DNA from: an uncultured Collinsella sp.
GTDB lineage: Bacteria > Actinomycetota > Coriobacteriia > Coriobacteriales > Coriobacteriaceae
Assembly (NCBI GenBank): GCA_900549025.1
Contig: URMZ01000050.1
Coordinates: 1 to 5,715, forward strand
DNA: 5,715 nucleotides
Direction: 5' to 3'
Below the pieces are notes generated by a model. It worked only from the letters and a program-made list of their open reading frames with translations, was not told the DNA's origin and did no database searches. Positions 1 to 5,715 of the stretch are shown here, in pieces. The first letter of the stretch is position 1; every line of letters begins with the position of its first letter. Made by a program: the position numbers and the translations under genes.

Positions 1-173
1 CCGCCGCCATCGGTGTCGTGAACCTGTTCACCCCGACCTCCGGCGCCATCATGGGCGGTCTCGCCCTGGCCAAGATCGAGTGGACGACCTGGCTCAAGTT
101 TGCCCTTAAGCTCATCGTCGCGCTCTCTGTCGTCTGCGCCATCATCCTGACCGTCGCCTGCGTGTTGATCTAA
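1..173 (+). CDS. C-terminal end of a YfcC/DcuC-family membrane carrier (partial)
   Basis: The gene enters from the left edge; codons begin at base 3 and 56 residues are visible before the TAA at 171-173. The visible part has a short polar loop with the motif NLFTPTSGAIMGGLALAKI, then a Trp-rich amphipathic stretch (EWTTWLKFALKL), then one strongly hydrophobic segment of about 20 residues (IVALSVVCAIILTVACVLI) that ends the protein inside or just past the membrane. A TPTSG-type loop followed by a last transmembrane helix is typical of the C-terminus of YfcC / C4-dicarboxylate anaerobic carrier proteins (DcuC superfamily), polytopic inner-membrane transporters thought to move amino or dicarboxylic acids. 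The substrate cannot be told from this fragment. The family call rests on this short motif from memory, so a related ion-transporter family is possible. No clear T-rich terminator follows directly. Confidence 0.65.
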   Translation, partial: AAIGVVNLFTPTSGAIMGGLALAKIEWTTWLKFALKLIVALSVVCAIILTVACVLI

Positions 174-205
174 GTACCCAACGGGTACCCCACGGAAACC
201 TTGAC

Positions 206-221
206 GATCCTGTAGAGGATC
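206..221 (+). repeat. Perfect 6-bp hairpin with GTAG loop
   Basis: GATCCT (206-211) and AGGATC (216-221) are perfectly complementary around the loop GTAG. The flanks GACGAT (203-208) and ATCGTC (230-235) are also complementary and overlap this stem, so two alternative pairings exist. Confidence 0.5.
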
Positions 222-238
222 ACCTGGTCATCGTCTGT

Positions 239-259
239 CCGGTGGGGTAAACCCACCGG
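239..259 (+). repeat. Perfect 8-bp GC-rich hairpin
   Basis: CCGGTGGG (239-246) pairs with CCCACCGG (252-259) around GTAAA. No T-run follows, so it is not a standard terminator. It lies between the two halves of a possible long-range pairing (191-197 with 287-293). Confidence 0.55.
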
Positions 260-275
260 TAGACTCCTGCCTTTA

Positions 276-317
276 GCCCCCTTCCGTTCCGTGCGCGGGA
301 GGGGGCGCTCTTGTGTT
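276..317 (+). terminator. 11-bp GC-rich stem, possible weak terminator of the carrier gene
   Basis: Bases 276-286 pair with 296-306 over 11 positions with one wobble (U283.G299), giving the strongest short GC stem after the carrier stop codon. The tail GCTCTTGTGTT (307-317) is only moderately T-rich, so intrinsic termination would be inefficient. The 9-base loop (287-295) contains TTCCGTG, exactly complementary to CACGGAA at 191-197, so a pseudoknot or a competing fold is possible. The distance of about 100 bases from the stop codon is long for a simple terminator. Confidence 0.35.
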
Positions 318-342
318 CCGGCGTTTTACCAAACGCCGGAAC
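315..342 (+). repeat. Perfect 12-bp hairpin with TACC loop
   Basis: GTTCCGGCGTTT (315-326) and AAACGCCGGAAC (331-342) are perfect reverse complements around TACC. Neither strand has a T-tract after the stem, so this is not an ordinary terminator. It starts only nine bases after the previous stem. Confidence 0.7.
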
Positions 343-355
343 CACTCGACGCTGC

Positions 356-453
356 AAGCCCGCCAGAGCGGCAATCTGACGTTCAATCGTCGGGCATGGC
401 CAAAAGGCCTATGCCCTCCTCTTTCACGTCACCTTGCTCGCTCTGGCGGGCTT
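356..453 (+). repeat. Long interrupted hairpin (98 bases), candidate structured RNA element
   Basis: The base of the stem is 15 perfect pairs (356-370 with 439-453). Four more pairs follow (371-374 with 434-437) past a single bulged T438. After a 2x2 internal loop come six perfect pairs (377-382 with 426-431), then a symmetric 9x9 internal loop (383-391 and 417-425). The tip is a 10-pair hairpin (392-401 with 406-409 and 411-416, T410 bulged) closed by an AAAA loop. In total 35 pairs are stacked with loops balanced on both sides. No function is recognised. The shape fits a structured RNA or a palindromic repeat better than a terminator, since no T-tract follows. Confidence 0.6.
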
Positions 454-520
454 TCGCTGACTTTTGCCCCACCTGCGGCGCTGCCATTGTTGCTGCAGGG
501 GGACAGCTTGCTCGCTCTGG
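433..520 (+). repeat. 14-bp direct repeat with diverged flanks (433-446 and 507-520)
   Basis: CTTGCTCGCTCTGG occurs exactly at 433-446 and 507-520, a spacing of 74 bases. The following bases remain similar: TTCGCTG occurs in both (453-459 and 528-534), and both tracts run into TGCCC. This suggests a diverged partial duplication of about 35-40 bases. The first copy is the 3' arm of the long hairpin; the second overlaps the stem 501-507/530-536. Confidence 0.55.
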
Positions 521-601
521 TGCCTGTTCGCTGTCCGTTCTCTGCCCGCAACGTTTCTGCTGTTGGTGCAAAGGGGTCAGATTACTTTGCGCCAAAAGGG
601 G

Positions 602-670
602 AAGTTGCGGTGGAATAGTTCCTGTTTGGCCGTCTTGAGGGGTTAAACGGGAACTATTCCACCGCAACTT
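602..670 (+). repeat. Very long hairpin: 21 perfect pairs plus 9 with wobbles
   Basis: Bases 602-622 are an exact reverse complement of 650-670. The pairing continues inward (623-631 with 641-649) with six Watson-Crick and three wobble pairs (U623.G649, G628.U644, G629.U643), leaving a 9-base loop at 632-640. The wobbles are G.U only in + strand RNA. Each arm also contains a small dyad, GGAATAGTTCC (612-622) and GGAACTATTCC (650-660). No T-run follows on the + strand; on the - strand the stem is followed by CCCCTTTT, so weak termination in that direction is conceivable. The stem ends about 60 bases before the -10 box of the downstream gene. Confidence 0.75.
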
Positions 671-705
671 ATCGATGGCGTGTTTGGTTGGTGCCCGTTG
701 GCTGC

Positions 706-738
706 TTGGGTATTGGGAAGGGTCTGCTCCGCTATAAT
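706..738 (+). promoter_or_regulatory. Promoter of the DUF1846 gene
   Basis: A consensus -10 box TATAAT is at 733-738. The -35 is unclear: TTGGGT at 706-711 is 21 bases away and TTGGGA at 713-718 is 14 away, neither ideal. Transcription would start near 745, giving a leader of roughly 33 bases before the ATG at 778. Confidence 0.6.
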
Positions 739-777
739 CGCCTAGAACATTAATTGGAAACGGGACGGGAGCCATAC

Positions 778-2259
778 ATGCGCCAGGGTTTCGACAACGC
801 GAAGTATATCGAGCTGCAGGCTGCTCACATTAAGGAGCGCATCTCACAGTTTGGTGGCAAGCTCTATTTGGAGTTTGGCGGCAAGCTGTTCGATGACTAT
901 CATGCGAGCCGCGTGCTGCCGGGTTTTGAACCGGACAGCAAGTTCCGCATGCTCAAGAGCATCGCCGACGATGTCGAGGTTATCATCGCGATCAACGCGA
1001 ACCACATCGAGAAAAACAAGGCTCGTGGTGACCTCGGCATTACCTATGACGAGGATGTGCTGCGCCTGGTTGACCTGTTTCGCGGCAACGGCTTTGCTGT
1101 CGCGGCTGTGGTCATCACCCAGTACGCCGGCCAGCCCGCTGCCGATGTGTTCCGCAACCGTCTGAACGCGCTCGGTATTCCCGCCAAGCTGCACTATCCC
1201 ATCGAGGGGTATCCGCACGATGTCGATCTGATCGTGTCCGACGATGGCTACGGCAAGAATGAGTTTGTCGAGACCACCCGACCGCTCGTCGTGGTCACTG
1301 CCCCCGGTCCTGGCTCGGGCAAGCTTGCCACCTGCCTGTCTCAGCTCTATCACGAGCACAAGCATGGCACGGCCGCCGGCTATGCCAAGTTCGAGACCTT
1401 CCCTGTCTGGAATCTTCCTCTGACGCATCCGGTCAATATTGCCTACGAGGCCGCCACGGCTGACCTCGACGATGCCAATATCATCGATTCGTTCCACCTT
1501 GAGGCCTACAACAAGACCACGGTCAACTACAACCGCGACGTCGAGGCCTTCCCGGTAGTCCGTGCCCTGATGGAAAAGATCCTGGGCAAGAGCCCCTACC
1601 AGAGCCCTACGGACATGGGCGTCAATATGGTCGGCTTTGCCATCACCGATGACGATGCCTGCCGCGACGCTTCCAAGATGGAGATCGTCCGCCGCTACTT
1701 TACCGCGGTCGAAAATGTGCGCCGTACCGGCGTGGGCGATGAGCAAGTCGACCGTCTCAAGATTATTATGAAGAAAGCCGGCATCGATAAGAACTACTCA
1801 CCGGCGCGCTCGGCAGCCCTCACCAGGGAGCAGCTGACGGGTGGTCCCGTGGGTGCCATGGTCATGCCCGATGGCTCCGTGGTGACCGGCAAGACTTCCA
1901 CGCGCCTGGGCGCCGCGAGCTCGCTCATCATGAATGCACTTAAGCATGTCTCGGGCGTCGACCTTGAGCTCGAGGTCATTAGCGATGAAGCGATCGAGCC
2001 CATCAGCAAGCTCAAGACGCATTTCCTGGGCAGCAAAAACCCGCGCCTCCACACCGACGAGACGCTTATGGCGCTGTCGATCACCTCGGCCACGAGTGAG
2101 ACGGCCGCTCGCGTCCTTTCGGGCCTGGAGCAGCTGCGCGGTTGCGATGCCTTCTTTAGCGTGATTATCTCGCCGACGGACGAGACGGTACTGCGCAAAC
2201 TGGGTATCAACGTGTGCTGCGAGCCCAAGTTTGAGCGCCGCGGTTTCTTCCATCGCTAA
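778..2259 (+). CDS. UPF0371 / DUF1846 family protein, 493 residues
   Basis: The start is placed at the ATG at 778 because GGGAG (767-771) lies six bases upstream and the protein then opens as the family does: MRQGFDNAKY, then KLYLEFGGKLFDDYHASRVLPGF at about 28-50. An in-frame TTG at 754 would add eight unlikely residues. Other family-like blocks are KARGDLGITYDEDVLRLVDL (81-100), a glycine-rich APGPGSGKLATCLSQL (175-190), a His-rich YHEHKHG (191-197), FPVWNLPLTHPVNIAYEAAT (208-227), SPTDMGVNMVGFAI (276-289) and KTSTRLGAASS (372-382). Length is normal for the family, about 490-510. No signal peptide or membrane segment is seen, so it is probably cytosolic. The glycine-rich loop resembles a P-loop but lacks the first Gly of Walker A. 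The biochemical function of the family is not known to me. The gene has its own promoter and terminator. Confidence 0.9.
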   Translation: MRQGFDNAKYIELQAAHIKERISQFGGKLYLEFGGKLFDDYHASRVLPGFEPDSKFRMLKSIADDVEVIIAINANHIEKNKARGDLGITYDEDVLRLVDLFRGNGFAVAAVVITQYAGQPAADVFRNRLNALGIPAKLHYPIEGYPHDVDLIVSDDGYGKNEFVETTRPLVVVTAPGPGSGKLATCLSQLYHEHKHGTAAGYAKFETFPVWNLPLTHPVNIAYEAATADLDDANIIDSFHLEAYNKTTVNYNRDVEAFPVVRALMEKILGKSPYQSPTDMGVNMVGFAITDDDACRDASKMEIVRRYFTAVENVRRTGVGDEQVDRLKIIMKKAGIDKNYSPARSAALTREQLTGGPVGAMVMPDGSVVTGKTSTRLGAASSLIMNALKHVSGVDLELEVISDEAIEPISKLKTHFLGSKNPRLHTDETLMALSITSATSETAARVLSGLEQLRGCDAFFSVIISPTDETVLRKLGINVCCEPKFERRGFFHR

Positions 2260-2293
2260 GTTTGAAGCACCGCGGTAATTACATTGCATTTTG

Positions 2294-2326
2294 GCCGTAT
2301 CGGGTTAGCGCCCGGTACGGCTTTTT
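2294..2326 (+). terminator. Intrinsic terminator after the DUF1846 gene
   Basis: GCCGTATCGGG (2294-2304) pairs with CCCGGTACGGC (2311-2321) over 11 positions with one U.G wobble, loop TTAGCG, followed by TTTTT (2322-2326). It begins 35 bases after the stop codon. Confidence 0.9.
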
Positions 2327-2362
2327 GATCAATAAAGTGCCTATTTCGGCGAAAAATAGCTG

Positions 2363-2398
2363 TTTACCTGCCTAGAAACAATTTGAGCGGTATACAAT
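2363..2398 (+). promoter_or_regulatory. Probable promoter of the winged-helix gene
   Basis: TATACAAT at 2391-2398 offers overlapping -10 boxes (TATACA or TACAAT). The best -35-like hexamer, TTTACC at 2363-2368, is 22 or more bases away, so the -35 is poor and an activator or a different start is possible. A small inverted repeat, CTATTT (2341-2346) with AAATAG (2354-2359), lies just upstream. Confidence 0.45.
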
Positions 2399-2431
2399 AA
2401 CCGTAACTGTTTCATCCTTAGCGGGATGCCG

Positions 2432-2457
2432 CATGATGGATATTACCTGCCATCGTG
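2432..2457 (+). promoter_or_regulatory. Leader hairpin enclosing the start codons of a small upstream ORF
   Basis: CATGATGG (2432-2439) pairs with CCATCGTG (2450-2457) over eight positions with one U.G wobble and a 10-base loop. Both ATG codons of the possible upstream ORF are inside the 5' arm. A smaller stem, CATCC (2413-2417) with GGATG (2424-2428), lies just before it. Confidence 0.4.
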
Positions 2458-2486
2458 AGGTGTGTCGGTCGCGCACGGCGCGTTAG
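2433..2486 (+). CDS. Possible 17-residue upstream ORF in the leader of the winged-helix gene
   Basis: ATG at 2433 (or the second ATG at 2436) opens a frame that reads MMDITCHREVCRSRTAR and stops at TAG 2484-2486, 29 bases before the ATG of the next gene. GGGAT (2423-2427) could serve as a weak ribosome site five bases upstream. The peptide is basic and has two Cys separated by four residues. I do not recognise it. Its existence is an inference from position only, and an ORF this short can arise by chance. Confidence 0.2.
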   Translation: MMDITCHREVCRSRTAR

Positions 2487-2515
2487 ATGCTCGTGCTCGG
2501 TTTGAGGAGGCTGCT

Positions 2516-2854
2516 ATGGCGGGCAAGGGTCGTGCGAGTGTTAACGATATGAAGCGTGTCGATGTGCTGGTGTTGATGGAGATCGACCAGCAAACCGAAG
2601 ACAATGGCGGGCCGTATGGTTTCTCGCGCAAAACGCTTGCCGAGCGCGTGGGGGTTTCGCCGTATCGTGCCCGCGCCGCGATCGATCGCTTGGATTCCGA
2701 AGGCATGATTGATGTCGTCTCGCGTTATAGCGACGACGGCGGTCAGCTTGCAAATGGCATTTGCCTCACCGAACGTGGCGAGTGGTATCTTGAGGGCGTC
2801 CGTACCGGCATGCTCGTTCAAGAAATGCTTGAGGACGAGGTTGCTGATCGATAG
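2516..2854 (+). CDS. Small winged-helix DNA-binding protein, 112 residues
   Basis: The start is the ATG at 2516, five bases after an excellent ribosome site GAGGAGG (2504-2510). A GTG at 2462 in the same frame has no properly spaced site. Residues 13-26 form a first helix (KRVDVLVLMEIDQQ). FSRKTLAERVGVSPYRARAAIDRLDSEGMID (36-66) is a clear helix-turn-helix: the AERVGVS turn is followed by a recognition helix. RYSDDGGQLANGICLTERGEWYLE (70-93) reads as the beta wing and a return to helix. The 20-residue tail (VRTGMLVQEMLEDEVADR at its end) is helical and acidic. There is no sensor domain, so it resembles a stand-alone MarR/PadR-like winged helix. It is probably a cytosolic transcription factor; its target is unknown. 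A terminator separates it from pyrG. Confidence 0.85.
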   Translation: MAGKGRASVNDMKRVDVLVLMEIDQQTEDNGGPYGFSRKTLAERVGVSPYRARAAIDRLDSEGMIDVVSRYSDDGGQLANGICLTERGEWYLEGVRTGMLVQEMLEDEVADR

Positions 2855-2878
2855 CAGCATGTAACCCTTGCCATAGCG

Positions 2879-2911
2879 ACGCCGCCTGGGAAACCGGGCG
2901 GCGTTTTGTTT
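2879..2911 (+). terminator. Intrinsic terminator after the winged-helix gene
   Basis: ACGCCGCC (2879-2886) pairs with GGCGGCGT (2897-2904); the stem extends through a U.G wobble and two G-C pairs to a GAAA loop (2890-2893). The tail TTTTGTTT (2904-2911) follows. It begins 24 bases after the stop codon and isolates the gene from pyrG. Confidence 0.9.
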
Positions 2912-2913
2912 CA

Positions 2914-2932
2914 AGATTGAGAAATGCAATCT
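2914..2932. promoter_or_regulatory. Inverted repeat upstream of the pyrG promoter, possible operator
   Basis: AGATTG (2914-2919) and CAATCT (2927-2932) are perfect reverse complements with a 7-base spacer. An overlapping dyad is TGAGA (2918-2922) with TCTCA (2930-2934). The site ends about 13 bases before the proposed -35 box, a usual position for a regulator. No protein is assigned to it. Confidence 0.3.
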
Positions 2933-2945
2933 CACGCGAGAAAAA

Positions 2946-2977
2946 TTGCGAACGGTCCGCGGCGCGAGTATTACAAT
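2946..2977 (+). promoter_or_regulatory. Probable promoter of the pyrG-xerD operon
   Basis: TTGCGA (2946-2951) and TATTAC (2969-2974) are 17 bases apart. An overlapping TACAAT (2972-2977) is a better -10 but 20 bases from the -35. Transcription would begin near 2981-2984, giving a leader of about 50 bases. Confidence 0.55.
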
Positions 2978-2982
2978 GAAGA

Positions 2983-3014
2983 CCCGTAAGATGTGGATAA
3001 ACAACTTCTACGGG
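2983..3014 (+). promoter_or_regulatory. Leader hairpin at the predicted 5' end of pyrG mRNA
   Basis: CCCGTA (2983-2988) pairs exactly with TACGGG (3009-3014), with only loose pairing inside. No T-run follows, so it is not an attenuator. Being at or next to the predicted 5' end, it may protect the mRNA or position the ribosome site AGGT (3021-3024). Confidence 0.35.
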
Positions 3015-3026
3015 AAGCGCAGGTAA

Positions 3027-4694
<1,668 letters not shown>

Positions 4695-4696
4695 GG

Positions 4697-5638
4697 GTGC
4701 CGGCGAACCAGGAACATACCGAAGCTACTCCCTCGTCGCTCGCCGTGGCGGCGGGGGAGTATCTCGATTACCTCGCGGTCGAGCGGGGTTTGGCGCGCAA
4801 CACGATTGCGGCCTATCGTCGTGACCTGACGACGTACTGCGCCTATCTGGAGCGGGCGGGTATTGTGTCTTTTGAAGAGGTGACCCGTCAGGTCGTGGAG
4901 GGCTTTGTCGCCGACCGTCGCGATGGGGGCTATTCCGATGCCTCGGTGGAGCGTGCGTTTGCGGCCGTGAAGGGCCTACATGCCTTTTTGGTGCGCGATG
5001 GGGCTGTGGCCCAAAATCCAACGGCGGCGTTGCGCCTGCCTAAAAAGGCTGAGCGTTTGCCGGAGTATCTATCGGTGGAGGATGTCTCGGCGCTGCTCGA
5101 TCAAGACTTCCCCGAGGGCGAGATGGGCTTGCGCGACCATGCCATCTTGGAAGTGCTCTACGGATGCGGTTTGCGTGTGAGCGAGTTGGTGGGGCTCGAT
5201 GTGGGCGATATCCATATCGACGATGGCTTTGTGCTCGTTCGTGGTAAGGGCTCGAAGGAACGCCTGTCCCCGCTGGTAGGAAGCGCGGCGCGAGCTCTGA
5301 CGCTCTATGTAACTGAGGGGCGTTCTCGCTTGGCGGCCCATGCCCGCGGAACCGAGACCTCGGCGGTCTTTTTAAATAAGAACGGCCGCCGTCTGTCGCG
5401 CCAGGGCATCCATGCCATCTGTGAGCGCTACGGGCGCCAGGTGGGACTGGTGGGGCTCCATCCCCATACCTTGCGCCACTCCTTTGCCACCCACATGCTC
5501 GCGGGCGGTGCCGACCTGCGTGTGCTGCAGGAGATTTTGGGCCATGCCGATATTTCGACCACGCAGGTCTACACGCATGTCGACCGAACGCAACTGACCG
5601 AGGTCTATCTGGCGGCGCATCCGCTAGCACATCGCTAG
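4697..5638 (+). CDS. xerD: Site-specific tyrosine recombinase XerD, 313 residues
   Basis: XerD pairs with a partner recombinase at dif sites to resolve chromosome dimers at division. The N-terminal SAM-like DNA-binding domain (about 15-110) includes LAVERGLARNTIAAYRRDL (26-44). The catalytic domain (about 120-300) has the full set: R160 (YGCGLRVSEL), K184 (RGKGSKERL), H257 and R260 (HPHTLRHSFATH), H283 (LGHADISTTQ) and the nucleophile Y292 (VYTHV). Spacings between these match E. coli XerD exactly (24, 3 and 9 residues between R/K, H/R and H/Y). XerD is preferred over XerC by overall similarity to the E. coli XerD sequence (for example LEVLYxxGLRVSELVGL and STTQxYTHV), from memory. The start is the GTG at 4697, two bases after the pyrG stop, with CGGA (4687-4690) as a weak ribosome site, which implies translational coupling. 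An upstream reading frame from 4544 overlaps pyrG and gives non-XerD residues, so it was not used. Confidence 0.93.
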   Translation: MPANQEHTEATPSSLAVAAGEYLDYLAVERGLARNTIAAYRRDLTTYCAYLERAGIVSFEEVTRQVVEGFVADRRDGGYSDASVERAFAAVKGLHAFLVRDGAVAQNPTAALRLPKKAERLPEYLSVEDVSALLDQDFPEGEMGLRDHAILEVLYGCGLRVSELVGLDVGDIHIDDGFVLVRGKGSKERLSPLVGSAARALTLYVTEGRSRLAAHARGTETSAVFLNKNGRRLSRQGIHAICERYGRQVGLVGLHPHTLRHSFATHMLAGGADLRVLQEILGHADISTTQVYTHVDRTQLTEVYLAAHPLAHR

Positions 5639-5652
5639 CACCTCGCTGACCT
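5622..5652 (+). repeat. 11-bp tandem repeat over the xerD stop codon
   Basis: CGCTAGCAC occurs at 5622-5630 and again at 5633-5641, a period of 11, and a degraded third unit (CGCTGACCT, 5644-5652) follows. The second copy supplies the TAG stop. It may be a simple slippage duplication that extended or trimmed the C-terminus. Confidence 0.5.
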
Positions 5653-5654
5653 GC

Positions 5655-5668
5655 ATATTTATAAATAT
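5655..5668. promoter_or_regulatory. AT-only 14-bp perfect palindrome downstream of xerD
   Basis: ATATTTATAAATAT is its own reverse complement and sits in the only strongly AT-rich spot nearby. TATAAA (5660-5665) could be a -10 box on either strand, with no good -35 seen. It may belong to the promoter of the next gene beyond the window. No terminator for the pyrG-xerD transcript is visible before the window ends. Confidence 0.3.
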
Positions 5669-5715
5669 TAAATGGGACGGGCCCCAGATTGCCGAGACGC
5701 ACTTTTGCGCGCATG

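Larger units (their letters stand above)
174..732. other. Hairpin-rich gene-free region, possibly a structured RNA
   Basis: About 560 bases lie between the carrier gene and the promoter of the DUF1846 gene. Short ORFs on both strands look random: low-complexity Cys/Ser/Pro/Arg-rich translations, no convincing ribosome site, and one crosses the downstream promoter. The region instead holds many inverted repeats: 174-179/183-188, 206-211/216-221, 239-246/252-259, 276-286/296-306, 315-326/331-342, 356-374/434-453, 377-382/426-431, 392-401/406-416, 472-479/492-499, 501-507/530-536 and 602-631/641-670. The wobbles in three of these stems are G.U only in + strand RNA. No good promoter was seen inside it, so transcription would be by read-through from the carrier gene or from an unrecognised start. 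It could be a structured RNA, a cluster of palindromic repeats, or remains of a small mobile element. Confidence 0.5.

Noticed and set aside
174..188. GTACCC-AAC-GGGTAC hairpin right after the carrier stop codon as terminator
   Set aside because: The six-pair stem is followed by CCCACGG with no T-run and has a tight three-base loop; at most a minor stem.
291..638. Short + strand ORFs in the hairpin-rich region (from 291, 313 and 464)
   Set aside because: Translations are Cys/Ser/Pro-rich without family resemblance, they overlap one another in different frames, and none has a good ribosome site; strong RNA stems explain the region better.
174..732. CRISPR array or insertion sequence in the hairpin-rich region
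   Set aside because: There is no regularly spaced direct repeat, no transposase frame and no clear target duplication; only one 14-mer occurs twice.
383..775. 130-codon - strand ORF
   Set aside because: It runs across the downstream promoter and the hairpins, and its sequence looks random.
844..1746. 300-codon open frame on the - strand opposite the DUF1846 gene
   Set aside because: Low-complexity Val/Asp/Ala/Gly-rich translation lying fully inside a recognised gene; a compositional artefact.
4697..5638. xerD as a phage or transposon integrase
   Set aside because: Its length, its close match to housekeeping XerD and its coupling to pyrG argue for the chromosomal recombinase; no attachment site, tRNA or phage gene is nearby.
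5040..5714. 224-codon - strand ORF opposite xerD
   Set aside because: Pro/Arg/Ser-rich shadow of a recombinase with a complete catalytic set on the + strand.
5672..5715. Leaderless start of a next gene at ATG 5672
   Set aside because: Only 14 codons are visible, there is no ribosome site and no good -35; the window ends too soon to call it.

Overview
The window looks like chromosome of a GC-rich Gram-positive, most likely an actinobacterium of the Coriobacteriia (Collinsella-like). This is inferred from the gene set, the strong Shine-Dalgarno sites, the G/C-ending codons and the GC-rich hairpin terminators with T-tracts. No rRNA or other decisive marker is present, so the assignment is tentative. 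All confident genes lie on the + strand.

Layout: (1) 1-173 is the 3' end of a YfcC/DcuC-type membrane carrier. (2) 174-732 is a gene-free stretch of about 560 bases packed with inverted repeats: a 12-bp perfect hairpin (315-342), a long interrupted hairpin (356-453), a stem of 21 perfect plus 9 wobble-containing pairs (602-670), several smaller stems and a 14-bp direct repeat. Every imperfect pair I found in its GC-rich stems is a G.U wobble only when read as + strand RNA, so the region may make a structured RNA. It is the least explained part of the window. (3) 733-2326 is a single-gene unit: promoter, a UPF0371/DUF1846 protein of 493 residues, and an intrinsic terminator. (4) 2363-2911 is a second single-gene unit: promoter, a leader of about 110 bases with a possible 17-codon upstream ORF whose start codons lie in a hairpin, a 112-residue winged-helix protein, and an intrinsic terminator. 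(5) 2914-5638 is a two-gene operon: promoter with an adjacent inverted repeat, a short leader hairpin, pyrG (CTP synthase), then xerD (tyrosine recombinase). xerD starts at a GTG two bases after the pyrG stop. (6) 5639-5715 is an AT-rich intergenic start with a small tandem repeat and a 14-bp palindrome; the next gene is outside or barely enters the window.

pyrG makes CTP from UTP and glutamine, and xerD resolves chromosome dimers. The two are linked by tight spacing, probably through translational coupling, and not by pathway. The winged-helix gene before pyrG has its own terminator, so it is a neighbour and not an operon partner. No insertion sequence, CRISPR array, tRNA or rRNA gene was recognised.
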